Shown here: positions 1-8,285 of the stretch, piece by piece
Numbering within the stretch: position 1 is the first letter of the stretch
How the letters are laid out: every line of letters starts with the position of its first letter
Assembly (NCBI GenBank): GCA_964570685.1
Contig: CAZMZC010000039.1
Coordinates: 1 to 32,607, forward strand
Length of the DNA stretch: 32,607 bases
From: UBA1189 sp964570685
GTDB taxonomy: Bacteria; Bacteroidota; Bacteroidia; Bacteroidales; Bacteroidaceae
Direction: 5' to 3'
Notes under the pieces: model-generated
Databases searched by the model: none
Seen by the model: the letters and a program-made list of their open reading frames with translations, nothing else
Told to the model about the DNA's origin: nothing
Program-made: the position numbers and the translations under genes

Positions 1-791
1 AACGAACTACTGCAAAGCTTGGCTTGGAATGAAGAGTTGCGGATTTTAGGTTCTTCTGGGTTTTGATTTTCGGAGTTCTCTGACTCCCCAGATTCTTCAG
101 ATTTCTCTGAGTTCTCTGAGTTCTCGGGAGTGCTCTCCACTAACTTATGCCCCTCGCAACGGAACACTTTGCCCGGATATTCCTCTATCAGTTGCAGGTT
201 GTGGGTGGTCATAATGACCGTGGAGCCTTGGGCGCAGATGTTGCGCAACAACTCTACAATCTGGCGTCCCGTCTCAGGGTCGAGATTTCCAGTAGGCTCA
301 TCGGCAAGGATAATCTCGGGCGTATTGAGGATGGAACGGGCGATGACGATGCGTTGTTGCTCACCTCCCGATAGCTCGTGGGGCATCTTATACCCTTTAG
401 TGCTCATGCCGACCTGCTCCAGAACCTCTTCGATGCGACGGGTGCGCTTGCCCTTGTCATTCCAGCCAGTGGCTTTGAGCACAAAGTCGAGGTTGTCCCT
501 CACATTACGGTCGATGAGCAGCTGGAAATCCTGGAATACGATACCGATACGTTTGCGTAGTGCCGGTATCTGCTTACGGCGAATGCGAGCCATATCATAG
601 CCCAACACATCGGCATTGCCGCTATGGATATCAAGTTCGCCATACATCGTCTTAAGCAGGCTCGACTTACCTGAGCCTACTTTACCAATGAGGTATACGA
701 ATTCGCCTTCCAGAACTTGCAGATTCACTTCCTCAAGTACAATATTCTCCTGCTGGCGAATTTCAACGTTATGATAGATGATTTGTGACAC
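1..791 (-). CDS. ftsE: FtsE-like ABC transporter ATP-binding protein (3' end outside window)
   Basis: This is an ATPase subunit of the FtsE/LolD-like class. FtsE pairs with the membrane protein FtsX at the division site to control peptidoglycan hydrolases. The sequence shows a Walker A motif (GKVGSGKSS), a Q-loop (IVFQDFQLL), the signature LSGGEQQR, Walker B (IILADEPTGNLD) and the switch histidine in TTHNLQL. The start is taken as GTG at 791, preceded by AGAGAAG; an in-frame stop lies just upstream and no ATG is available. The gene begins 19 bases after the stop of the secreted glycosidase, so the two may be cotranscribed. After the ATPase core the frame stays open through a Ser/Glu/Asn-rich low-complexity tail to the window edge, longer than a usual FtsE of about 220 residues. 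No FtsX is visible. The assignment rests on family motifs; the exact transporter is inferred. Confidence 0.78.
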   Translation of the reverse strand, partial: MSQIIYHNVEIRQQENIVLEEVNLQVLEGEFVYLIGKVGSGKSSLLKTMYGELDIHSGNADVLGYDMARIRRKQIPALRKRIGIVFQDFQLLIDRNVRDNLDFVLKATGWNDKGKRTRRIEEVLEQVGMSTKGYKMPHELSGGEQQRIVIARSILNTPEIILADEPTGNLDPETGRQIVELLRNICAQGSTVIMTTHNLQLIEEYPGKVFRCEGHKLVESTPENSENSEKSEESGESENSENQNPEEPKIRNSSFQAKLCSSS

Positions 792-810
792 GTGTATCTT
801 CTCTTTATTT

Positions 811-3567
811 TCAATCCTGTGTGACAATTATTTTCTCTACAGCAACACTACCATCGGCATATTGTGTCCGTACGATGTTTACGCCTTTCTGCGGAGTATC
901 GTGACATACACCATTTAAGGTGTAATAGCTTGTCTTGACGATAGTTCCCGACGCTACGATCTTTTCAATATCACTAGCATTAGCAAAGAGGGCATCTACC
1001 TCATCGGACGACAGAGCATAATTGTAAATGCGCAAATCGTCAATATCACCTTTGAACATGGCATCGCCCTTGAATTGGCTGCGCCCTATATAATTGAATA
1101 TGGGACAGAAGTCAATAGGACGCAAGGTGATATCAGATGTCGAGGCTTTCAATTCTCCGTCAACATAGGCCGCAATACTATCATTGCTGATGGTAAGCGT
1201 GATATGCCTCCAAGTATATGTACCCAGTCTACTGATATCCATATATTGCTCGTCACCACCGTTCTTGATAGCAAAGCGCATATTGTTGTTGGCGGCATTG
1301 GTGGTGAGGAACATATACTGGTCTTCTCCATTGCCGAAGTCGAAAATACGTTGCCAGCTACCGCTACCCTTCCAACGCACCCAAAGAGCGATAGTCATTT
1401 CACGGCGGTCAGCAATTGCCGTAGGAAGCTGCAGATAGTCGAGACTACCATCCAGCGTGAGCACCTTGTCGCGCAAGTTACCCTTCTTGGCCGTCAAATA
1501 AGCGGCTTCACCATAGTGTGCAGCATGCATCTTGTACGATGTAGTATCATACAATGTTTCCTCGAACGAGTACCAAGCCACCAATGCCTGTTCACCGTTC
1601 AATGCTGCCACCACAGAATCAGAAGACTCGGAACGGTTCATAGCACGGTCGATAGTCTTTATTTTATATATATAGTTACGTCCTTCTGTTACTGTATTGT
1701 CAATAAAGGCAGTGTCGGCAATGTTACGGGCTATTGTGTTCCATTCGTAAGGTGCGCCCTTCGAAGCATCGGCACGCAAGATGGCATATCCCGTCACGTC
1801 CGATTCATTTACGGCATTCCACGACAGGTCGATGGTGGCGGCAGTAGCCTCGGCAGACAAGCCCATAGGTGCCTCGGGAGCATTTTTTTCACAAGTAGCG
1901 TTTGTCGGGAGCAGGCGCCATTGTTGGCGTTCATCACCTGTAAATGCATTCTGTTGAATGGCAGCCCCATCAATACTGCTTCCACTTGACACCTCAAGGC
2001 ATTTTCCCGAATGACGGCTAAAGATATAGTAGTACCCATCACCAGCATATTGGAAATACCATTGTTCGTTAGCCCCTTTGCTGCCGGAATACAGGATAAT
2101 GCCACCGCCATTGGAAGTAGACCAGTTGTTGACATCCAGTTGAGAGCCATTCTTCACATTGGATATATAGAAATAGCTGAAATCACCACCTACACGACTA
2201 TCTACCGGTGTGATATTCCATTGTTGATAGGTCTGCTTTTTATTGGCTCCCTGACAGATAACAGTACCGTTCGATGTGCTGCCATTCTGAGGCATTATCA
2301 GCTTGCGGCTTTTTTTGTTCATAAGGATAAACTTACCCTCAGTAGGAGCCAAAGGCACATCCTCACCAGTATGTATCTCAAGCACTCGCTCGGCATTGGT
2401 CTGACCATTTTGGTAACTGTTAGTGGGTCCCCCAGGCAAGTTCATTATATACTCATGCATAGGGCCATATCCGTCAAAATAGGCTACTTTGTCTTTTGAT
2501 ACTACGCGGTACGATGAGTTATTGGCCTGTCGTTCCGAGGTACCGCCAAAAAGTTGAATACGTCCATCAGGCATACGGTATACCGAAGCAGCGGTCCAAT
2601 GTGCGCGATCCTCTCCATAGGCAAGGCGCTCACCGAACGTCGCTTGGCAATATTGGCCACGTGCTCGCCCGTCAAATCCCCACCATATGCCACTCTGCAT
2701 TCCATATTCAACACCTACCATCGCTTCCATTACATTATGGAGTTCGTCGGCAGTTGCATAATGTCCATTGGCGCGTACCGTCTCAAAGAATTTGGCATAG
2801 TTGTCAAACGAGCCGGCCAGTTGGTGTGTGTTGCCTTCATCAAGGTAGGGACTTAGTCCGTTATACCATTTGAGCGCTTCATCACAATTGAGTGTATTGC
2901 CACCGCTTACACGGATACCGTCAAAGAACGTATCCTCCTTCATTAGCCGGCATATATCCTTAAAGTCGCTCATCGTCCCCTGGTTCCAGGCCGTATAGTC
3001 AGCTTCATTGAAAGGTGAGATAGATACGACATTATAGCCTCTGTCGCGACAATAATTCACCGTAGCCTTAAAGAGTCTTATCCACTCGGCTGGTTTGCCT
3101 ACATAGTTGGCACGATGTTGAGCCGCCTTCTTCACCCATTCCTCCGTATCATCTTCATAGCTGCACAGTACTTCGTGGTCGCAGTTTAGCGTAATATCCT
3201 TCACACCCGAAAGAGCTATTATACGCAAACGGTTGTTCAAGTCACTTTTCTGCGATGCACTCAGCTCGCCATTCTCGTCAACAAGGTCACTCGGTTGGAA
3301 CGACACACGCCCAGTCCCAAGATACTCCTTACCTATATGATTGGTTCCCCTACGCACATTGTCCTCACTGGGCCAAGCCGTGTCAAGTCCCCAAAGCACG
3401 GGAGTCTTCACGCCTTCACTGTCCGTGGTAAAGAAGATAGTCACGTCGGTCTTTTGGTTGGCTACAAGGTAGTCGCTTGCCGATGCGACAGAGCCAGTGC
3501 TTTCTTGTGCATACGAAAATGTTGCCGTGCCTAACAGACACATAGCGTAAAGTAAATGTTTCTTCAT
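811..3567 (-). CDS. Secreted multidomain glycoside hydrolase (clan GH-A-like barrel, ricin lectin, FnIII, LamG, sorting tail)
   Basis: A 918-residue exported protein. The start at MKKHLLYAM gives a clean signal peptide ending near SYAQ; the frame is open 16 codons further upstream but those precede the signal peptide. Domains in order: a catalytic TIM-barrel-like region at about 30-400 with a candidate acid/base Glu in SPFNEADY (about residue 188) and a candidate nucleophile in ADELHN (about 275); a ricin-type beta-trefoil at about 410-555 with QQW repeats; a fibronectin III module at about 565-655; a LamG/concanavalin-like domain at about 662-865; and a C-terminal tail with YYTLNG and KGVNIVRT motifs typical of Bacteroidetes T9SS-style domains. 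It resembles GH30/GH5-type clan GH-A enzymes, but I cannot assign a family or substrate. The two lectin-like modules suggest binding of complex glycans outside the cell. Confidence 0.75.
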   Translation of the reverse strand: MKKHLLYAMCLLGTATFSYAQESTGSVASASDYLVANQKTDVTIFFTTDSEGVKTPVLWGLDTAWPSEDNVRRGTNHIGKEYLGTGRVSFQPSDLVDENGELSASQKSDLNNRLRIIALSGVKDITLNCDHEVLCSYEDDTEEWVKKAAQHRANYVGKPAEWIRLFKATVNYCRDRGYNVVSISPFNEADYTAWNQGTMSDFKDICRLMKEDTFFDGIRVSGGNTLNCDEALKWYNGLSPYLDEGNTHQLAGSFDNYAKFFETVRANGHYATADELHNVMEAMVGVEYGMQSGIWWGFDGRARGQYCQATFGERLAYGEDRAHWTAASVYRMPDGRIQLFGGTSERQANNSSYRVVSKDKVAYFDGYGPMHEYIMNLPGGPTNSYQNGQTNAERVLEIHTGEDVPLAPTEGKFILMNKKSRKLIMPQNGSTSNGTVICQGANKKQTYQQWNITPVDSRVGGDFSYFYISNVKNGSQLDVNNWSTSNGGGIILYSGSKGANEQWYFQYAGDGYYYIFSRHSGKCLEVSSGSSIDGAAIQQNAFTGDERQQWRLLPTNATCEKNAPEAPMGLSAEATAATIDLSWNAVNESDVTGYAILRADASKGAPYEWNTIARNIADTAFIDNTVTEGRNYIYKIKTIDRAMNRSESSDSVVAALNGEQALVAWYSFEETLYDTTSYKMHAAHYGEAAYLTAKKGNLRDKVLTLDGSLDYLQLPTAIADRREMTIALWVRWKGSGSWQRIFDFGNGEDQYMFLTTNAANNNMRFAIKNGGDEQYMDISRLGTYTWRHITLTISNDSIAAYVDGELKASTSDITLRPIDFCPIFNYIGRSQFKGDAMFKGDIDDLRIYNYALSSDEVDALFANASDIEKIVASGTIVKTSYYTLNGVCHDTPQKGVNIVRTQYADGSVAVEKIIVTQD

Positions 3568-3696
3568 AGTCCTTATAAGTAATATCTTCTGGTTATGGGC
3601 TACGAAGTTACGCATTTTTTTACAAACGGCATAGATTTCCCTGATTTTTGTGGAGTTAGCAGAGAAACTTTGAACGAATAGACTGTCGTATACTAT

Positions 3697-4140
3697 TTAT
3701 GCCATATAAGTACCACCCATAGAACACTCTGCACATATCCCTGTAATCACGTAATTCACCTGCTGCACTTGATACCCTTCAGGGAGTTCCACTTTGGGGA
3801 TACGCTGTTCGAGGAGACAGATGGTACGTCCACATCGTAGACAGCGAAAATGGGGGTGGCGGTCATCATCGTCACTATGATGATGCGAGTGACACACCTC
3901 ATAACGAACCGAGCCGCTTCCGTCATTCACTGAGTGTAGCAGGTGCTGCTGCTCGAAGAGGGAGAGTGTGCGGAATATGGTAGAGCGGTCGGCTGGATAA
4001 AGCATATCTTCTATTTGTCGGAGTGTGAGTGTCTCACCCGCCTCCACAAGGCATTTAAGAACCAGCAAACGCATGGCCGTAGGCTTGATGCTACGCGCTT
4101 GCAACAACTCCACGAGGTACTGCTCCGTATTTCTTGGCAT
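3697..4140 (-). CDS. Fur-family metal-responsive transcriptional repressor
   Basis: A 147-residue protein with an N-terminal winged helix (SIKPTAMRLLVLKCL through DRSTIFRTLSLFEQ) and a C-terminal metal-binding dimerisation half. Two CxxC pairs (CLRCG and CAEC) make the structural zinc site, and a His/Asp-rich stretch HSHHHSDDDDRHPH supplies regulatory metal ligands. Family members (Fur, Zur, PerR) bind DNA when loaded with metal and repress uptake or stress genes. Which metal is sensed cannot be settled; the histidine-rich loop fits a Zur-like zinc sensor. The gene starts two bases after the stop of the HerA-type ATPase and is almost certainly cotranscribed with it. No metal transporter is next to it. 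Confidence 0.88.
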   Translation of the reverse strand: MPRNTEQYLVELLQARSIKPTAMRLLVLKCLVEAGETLTLRQIEDMLYPADRSTIFRTLSLFEQQHLLHSVNDGSGSVRYEVCHSHHHSDDDDRHPHFRCLRCGRTICLLEQRIPKVELPEGYQVQQVNYVITGICAECSMGGTYMA

Positions 4141-4142
4141 GA

Positions 4143-5660
4143 TTACTTCTTTTTTCGTGTGGTCGTTTTCTTTATCGTGCTCGACTTTTTAGTGATATTA
4201 CGTGCCAGCTGCGTAGCAAATGTCTTGGCAAAATAAGTAATAGCCGTAGTAGCAACAGTTGCGAGAATACCCTTTGAGGCTTTCTTCGATTGTTTCTGCT
4301 GCTTTTCCTCCTTTTGCTTTGCTTCTGCCTCCATTTTTTCGACCGCAGCCTTCTCCTCAGCAGCAAGTTCTTGTTCGCGTTGCTTGATAATTTTCTCAGC
4401 GGCAGATTCACGATTGATGGCGGTGTCGTACTTACCCGCTATTCTGGACGAGTCGTTTATCTCCTTACGCTGCTCTTCCGTAATGGCTCCTATCTGGCTA
4501 AGTGGGAACAGAATTTTTGCACGTTCCACCATTGAGGGGGCACCCTTTTCATCAAGCAGAGACACCAATGCTTCACCCGTACCCAGTTCCAGAATCTCAC
4601 GTTCCGTCGAGAAAGCAGGGTTGGGACGGAAAGTTTGCGCTGCAGCCTTTACCGCGGCTTGGTCCTTAGGCGTAAACGCACGCAAAGCATGCTGTATACG
4701 ATTGCCACATTGTCCGAGAATAGCCTCGGGCAAGTCCGAAGGCGATTGTGATATAAAATAGATACCAATTCCTTTCGAACGTATGAGGCGCACTATCTGC
4801 TCTATCTTGTCGGTCAGCGCCTTAGAGGTATCTTTGAAGAGCATATGAGCTTCGTCAAAGAAGAACACCATTTTAGGCAACTCCATATCGCCCACTTCAG
4901 GCATTTTCTCGAATATACTAGTAAGCAACCAAAGAAGGAAAGTAGAGTAAAGTTTAGGTTGCAGCATAAGACGATCCGCTGCAAGAATATTCATTACGCC
5001 ACGTCCATTTTCGGTCTGCAACAAGTCAAAAATATCAAAAGCAGGTTCGCCGAAAAACTTGTCGGCTCCTTGATCCGAAAGAGTCAAAAGCGAACGCTGT
5101 ATGGCACCGATAGTTGCAGTTGAAACATTTCCATATGTAGTGGAATAGCGGTCACTATTCTTGGCCACATAGTCGAGCATAAGACGGAGATCCCGCATAT
5201 CAATAAGAGACAAATGCTCATCTTCGGCTATTCGAAAAGCCAGTGTCAATACTCCAGTCTGCGTATCATTGAGTTCCATCAAACGGGCAAGCAGCATAGC
5301 TCCCATATTGGCAATCGTAGTGCGCATCGGGTGTCCTTGCTCTCCATATACATCATAAAAGCGAACCGGGCATCCCTCAAAATTCAAAGCCGAAGCATCA
5401 ATTCCGAACTCCACACACCGTTTTTCTATAAAGCCGCTTAGTCCACCCACTTGCGAAATACCCGAGAGGTCCCCCTTCATGTCAGCCATGAAGCAGGGCA
5501 CGCCTGCCTGTGAGAAGGTCTCAGCAAGCACTTGCAGAGTCACGGTTTTTCCTGTTCCCGTGGCCCCAGCGATAAGACCGTGACGATTGGCCATCTTACC
5601 AATAAGATGGATGGGACCTGCACTTGAATGTGCTACATATAGATTACTATCTTTGTACAT
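4143..5660 (-). CDS. HerA/YjgR-type P-loop ATPase (DUF853 family)
   Basis: A 505-residue ATPase of the HerA-like DUF853 family (E. coli YjgR type). It shows Walker A in AGATGTGKTVTL, Walker B in MVFFFDEAH, and the family's conserved opening HLIGKMANRHGLIAG and segment ISQSPSDLPEAILGQCGNRIQ. From about residue 400 the protein becomes highly charged (Lys/Glu-rich, likely coiled coil), then a short hydrophobic stretch, and ends in a Lys/Arg/Thr-rich tail suited to nucleic-acid or membrane contact. The cellular role of YjgR proteins is not established; HerA relatives are hexameric DNA translocases. It is followed with a two-base gap by a Fur-family gene. The ATG at 5660 fits the family's usual N-terminus. 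Confidence 0.9.
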   Translation of the reverse strand: MYKDSNLYVAHSSAGPIHLIGKMANRHGLIAGATGTGKTVTLQVLAETFSQAGVPCFMADMKGDLSGISQVGGLSGFIEKRCVEFGIDASALNFEGCPVRFYDVYGEQGHPMRTTIANMGAMLLARLMELNDTQTGVLTLAFRIAEDEHLSLIDMRDLRLMLDYVAKNSDRYSTTYGNVSTATIGAIQRSLLTLSDQGADKFFGEPAFDIFDLLQTENGRGVMNILAADRLMLQPKLYSTFLLWLLTSIFEKMPEVGDMELPKMVFFFDEAHMLFKDTSKALTDKIEQIVRLIRSKGIGIYFISQSPSDLPEAILGQCGNRIQHALRAFTPKDQAAVKAAAQTFRPNPAFSTEREILELGTGEALVSLLDEKGAPSMVERAKILFPLSQIGAITEEQRKEINDSSRIAGKYDTAINRESAAEKIIKQREQELAAEEKAAVEKMEAEAKQKEEKQQKQSKKASKGILATVATTAITYFAKTFATQLARNITKKSSTIKKTTTRKKK

Positions 5661-5784
5661 ATTGTAGAATTTGTTGTTAAAAAGGCTCGAATACCATTAA
5701 ATAAAAACGATAGCCGAGCCTACATATATGGAATTTAGAGTTTTATCTGACTACAAAATTTATTAGAATCGGATGCCACGCTCC

Positions 5785-6528
5785 TCAACTTCTCTTGGGG
5801 TACTTGCGGAACCAGCCGTCCCATCTGAGGCGCATGACACCGAATACGGCTTCGCCAAAGATGCTGCTGTTCATCTTCGAGGTGCCCAGCTCGCGGTTGA
5901 CGAAGATGACGGGCACTTCCTTGATTTTGAAACCGCACTTGTAGGCAGTGAACTTCATCTCTATCTGGAAGGCGTAGCCCTTGAAGCGTACCTTGTCGAG
6001 CTCGATGGTCTCCAGCACTTCGCGGCGATAGCATTTGAAACCCGCGGTGGTGTCCTTCACCTTGATACCCGTCACAAGCTGCACGTATTTGGATGCGTAG
6101 TACGACATCAGTACACGTCCCATGGGCCAGTTCACCACATTCACGCCGCTCACGTAGCGAGAACCGATGGCCACATCGAAGCCCTCATTGGCACAGGCAT
6201 TGTAGAGGCGAGGCAGGTCGTTGGGGTTGTGTGAGAAGTCGGCATCCATCTCGAAGATGTAGTCATACTTATGCTCCACGGCCCACTTGAAACCACAGAT
6301 ATAGGCGGTACCCAGTCCGAGTTTACCCTTGCGCTCTATCATGAACAATCGTTCGGGGAACTCCTTCTGCAACTCCTTCACGATGGCAGCGGTGCCGTCG
6401 GGCGAACCGTCCTCGATAATCAGTATATGGAATGTCTTCTCCAAGCCGAATACGGCGCGGATGATATTCTCGATGTTTTCCTTCTCGTTATATGTGGGGA
6501 TGATAACGATGCTGTCGCTCTTCTGCAT
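5785..6528 (-). CDS. Polyprenol-phosphate mannose synthase-like glycosyltransferase (GT2)
   Basis: A 247-residue family 2 glycosyltransferase of the DPM1 (dolichyl-phosphate mannose synthase) type. It would transfer a sugar from a nucleotide donor to a polyprenyl phosphate at the inner membrane. Visible motifs are IVIIPTYNEKENI at the N-terminus, EDGSPDGTA, the metal-binding EMDADFSHNP, and GSRYVSG. DTTAGFKCYRR and NRELGTSKM are also typical of the family. There are no C-terminal membrane helices, so it belongs to the soluble or peripheral subtype. It stands alone on the minus strand with its own promoter box upstream, and no partner transferase is adjacent. The donor sugar (GDP-mannose is most usual) is inferred from the family. 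Confidence 0.88.
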   Translation of the reverse strand: MQKSDSIVIIPTYNEKENIENIIRAVFGLEKTFHILIIEDGSPDGTAAIVKELQKEFPERLFMIERKGKLGLGTAYICGFKWAVEHKYDYIFEMDADFSHNPNDLPRLYNACANEGFDVAIGSRYVSGVNVVNWPMGRVLMSYYASKYVQLVTGIKVKDTTAGFKCYRREVLETIELDKVRFKGYAFQIEMKFTAYKCGFKIKEVPVIFVNRELGTSKMNSSIFGEAVFGVMRLRWDGWFRKYPKRS

Positions 6529-6572
6529 ATTGGTATAGATTCGTTTATATATATTATAAAAGCATTTTGATG

Positions 6573-6580
6573 CAAAGATA
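6573..6580 (-). promoter_or_regulatory. -7 promoter box for the GT2 gene
   Basis: On the minus strand the sequence reads TATCTTTG, an exact match to the Bacteroidetes -7 consensus TAnnTTTG. It lies about 45 bases upstream of the glycosyltransferase ATG, giving a short leader. The -33 box is not clear. Confidence 0.55.
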
Positions 6581-6637
6581 ACACAAACGACCGAATATTG
6601 CTCCGATTATCTCCTAAATTTTGTTATCGTAGGGTTC

Positions 6638-7969
6638 TTATCTTCTGCGTTGGCTTTTCTTTTTGCGTTTCTGGGTTCGCTTTTTGGCTTGCACCTTGCT
6701 GTATACTCCCCAAGCAATGGCTGCACCGAGCACCACAACGATGAGGATGATAACCCACGATTCCAGATTGTCGCCCTTCACGCGGCTCCACATCTCCAGC
6801 ATGTTCTTGGTGCGGCTGCCGCAGTCGCGCATCAGTGCTGCACGGTCGATGACGCTCTGGTCGGGATACTGGATACTGTTGACGGGGACGCTGTCGGCCT
6901 CCTCACCGAAGAAGTAGGTGAGGTCAATGTATTCGTCGAGCGTAGAGTCGATCTTGGCTTCGAGGATTTCGGGCGAAGCGATGACACTCACGTAGCCAAT
7001 CTCGTCCATGTTGCGCAGGGCATTCTCGGGCATACACATGAAGTTGATGAAGTAGGCGGCTGCCTTCTTGTTGACTGCATATTTGGGTATTACCCATCCG
7101 TCGAACCATACGTTGGAGCCTTCGCGGGGCACGTGGTACTTCAGTGTCATGCCTATGGCTGCAGCCTCGTCGATAGCCCATACGGCATCGCCGCTCCAGC
7201 TCACATTCATATAAGCTTTCTTTTTAGTCATCATCTCCTTACCGAAGTCAACCTCCCATCCGGCGATGTTCTTCTTGGCTGCTTTGAGCAGGTTCTCTAC
7301 GGTAGCGATGGCTTCGTCAGAGGAGTCGTTCATGAGCTGCTCGCGTGTCACTTTTCCGTCGAGGATGTCTTGATAGCGGGCATACATGAGCATAGGACCG
7401 AAGATGTCGCGGTATGCATCCTTCATGAGAATCTTCCCCTCGAAACGGTCGTCCCAGATGATGCCCCATGAGTCTACCTCCTCATCGGTCACAAACTCGG
7501 GGTTGTAGAGTATACCCGTAGTACCCCACATGTAGCCTACGACATAGTCGTTGGCTGGCTTACCGGGCTTGTCCATACGGGCAAACTGGTCGATGACGTA
7601 GGGCGAAACCAAACTGATGTAGTCGGGCGTGTTGCCAAAGTCGCGAGGGATGGGCAGCAGCATATCGTTGGCCAGCATACGGTCGATGATATACTCTGAG
7701 GGGCACACCACGTCGAAGTCCTCGTGACCCTTCTCGAGCTTTGCCAGCATCACCTCATTGATGTCGAAGAGCTGGTAGATGATTTCTACCTCCTCGCCGG
7801 TTTGCTCTTTGTACCATACCTCAAACTCGTCCAACAGGCTTTCATCGATGTAGTCGGCCCAGTTGTACACCTTCAGTGTGTGCTCGCGGTCAGCAGCATA
7901 CGAATGGTTTGTCGGGAGTACCCCGAATAGCACTGCCACAAGCAGGCTAAGATTCAGGAATCTTTTCAT
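6638..7969 (-). CDS. potD: PotD-like spermidine/putrescine-binding protein with C-terminal membrane anchor
   Basis: A 443-residue substrate-binding protein of the PotD/PotF family, which captures polyamines for an ABC importer. The start is set at MKRFLNLSLL, which opens a signal peptide ending near SYAAD; the promoter upstream excludes the 80 extra codons that are open in frame. Mature family motifs include LKVYNWADYIDE, FDVVCPSEYIIDRM, YMWGTTGILYNP and DAYRDIFGPML, with a ligand-pocket segment WSGDAVWAIDE. Unusually, the C-terminus carries a hydrophobic helix (WVIILIVVVLGAAIAWGVY) and a strongly basic Lys/Arg tail, which would anchor the protein in the inner membrane facing the periplasm. 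Neither potA, potB nor potC is visible within several kilobases upstream or downstream. Confidence 0.87.
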   Translation of the reverse strand: MKRFLNLSLLVAVLFGVLPTNHSYAADREHTLKVYNWADYIDESLLDEFEVWYKEQTGEEVEIIYQLFDINEVMLAKLEKGHEDFDVVCPSEYIIDRMLANDMLLPIPRDFGNTPDYISLVSPYVIDQFARMDKPGKPANDYVVGYMWGTTGILYNPEFVTDEEVDSWGIIWDDRFEGKILMKDAYRDIFGPMLMYARYQDILDGKVTREQLMNDSSDEAIATVENLLKAAKKNIAGWEVDFGKEMMTKKKAYMNVSWSGDAVWAIDEAAAIGMTLKYHVPREGSNVWFDGWVIPKYAVNKKAAAYFINFMCMPENALRNMDEIGYVSVIASPEILEAKIDSTLDEYIDLTYFFGEEADSVPVNSIQYPDQSVIDRAALMRDCGSRTKNMLEMWSRVKGDNLESWVIILIVVVLGAAIAWGVYSKVQAKKRTQKRKKKSQRRR

Positions 7970-7998
7970 TGTTTTACTATTCTTTTTATTTGAGGGGA

Positions 7999-8030
7999 CA
8001 AAGATAGTGCAAGCCGAATGAAATGCCAAA
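7999..8030 (-). promoter_or_regulatory. Promoter of potD
   Basis: On the minus strand a -33 box TTTG (8027-8030) is followed after 20 bases by a -7 box TATCTTTG (7999-8006). This is a full Bacteroidetes-type promoter. Transcription would start near 7992, which fixes the potD start at 7969 and leaves a leader of about 20 bases. The promoter lies at one end of a dispersed repeat. Confidence 0.75.
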
Positions 8031-8285
8031 TTTATTTGAGCATTTCTGAGGCGCAGCCTAATTTCTGGGCTTGCGCAGCAAGCACTAAAGTTAGTGCAAG
8101 CCGAAACGCAAGCAATTTCTGTACAAAAATTTTGCAGCAAATTGTAAGGCAAATCCTGCGGTTTGTTTACGCGGCGCAGCAATCGGAAGTATAGACTCTG
8201 CAAACTCAAAAACTTAAAAACTCAAAAACTCACGTTTACGCTTACTTCTTGTTTTTTCCTAATCGCTCATGGCTGCGTTCTTTTC
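8007..8285. repeat. Dispersed intergenic repeat, copy A
   Basis: This stretch matches 32193-32505 in the same orientation. From 8121 to 8285 the two copies align without a gap at a constant offset of 24220. The best blocks are 8141-8200 (46 of 60 bases by eye) and 8237-8285 (43 of 49). A further block at 8007-8033 (GTGCAAGCCGA then GCCAAATTT) matches after a 34-base size difference. The copy contains no tRNA or recognisable gene. Its left end carries the potD promoter and its right end runs into the reverse transcriptase remnant. Confidence 0.75.

Noticed and set aside
1075..1989. 304-residue plus-strand open frame opposite the glycosidase
   Set aside because: It is antisense to a well-supported multidomain gene and shows no family features.
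7970..8209. N-terminal extension of PotD by 80 codons
   Set aside because: The extension covers the promoter at 7999-8030 and would bury the signal peptide; it is translated repeat sequence.
8237..8285. Conserved repeat block as a tRNA or CRISPR unit
   Set aside because: No cloverleaf or regular spacer-repeat array is present; only two copies exist in the window.
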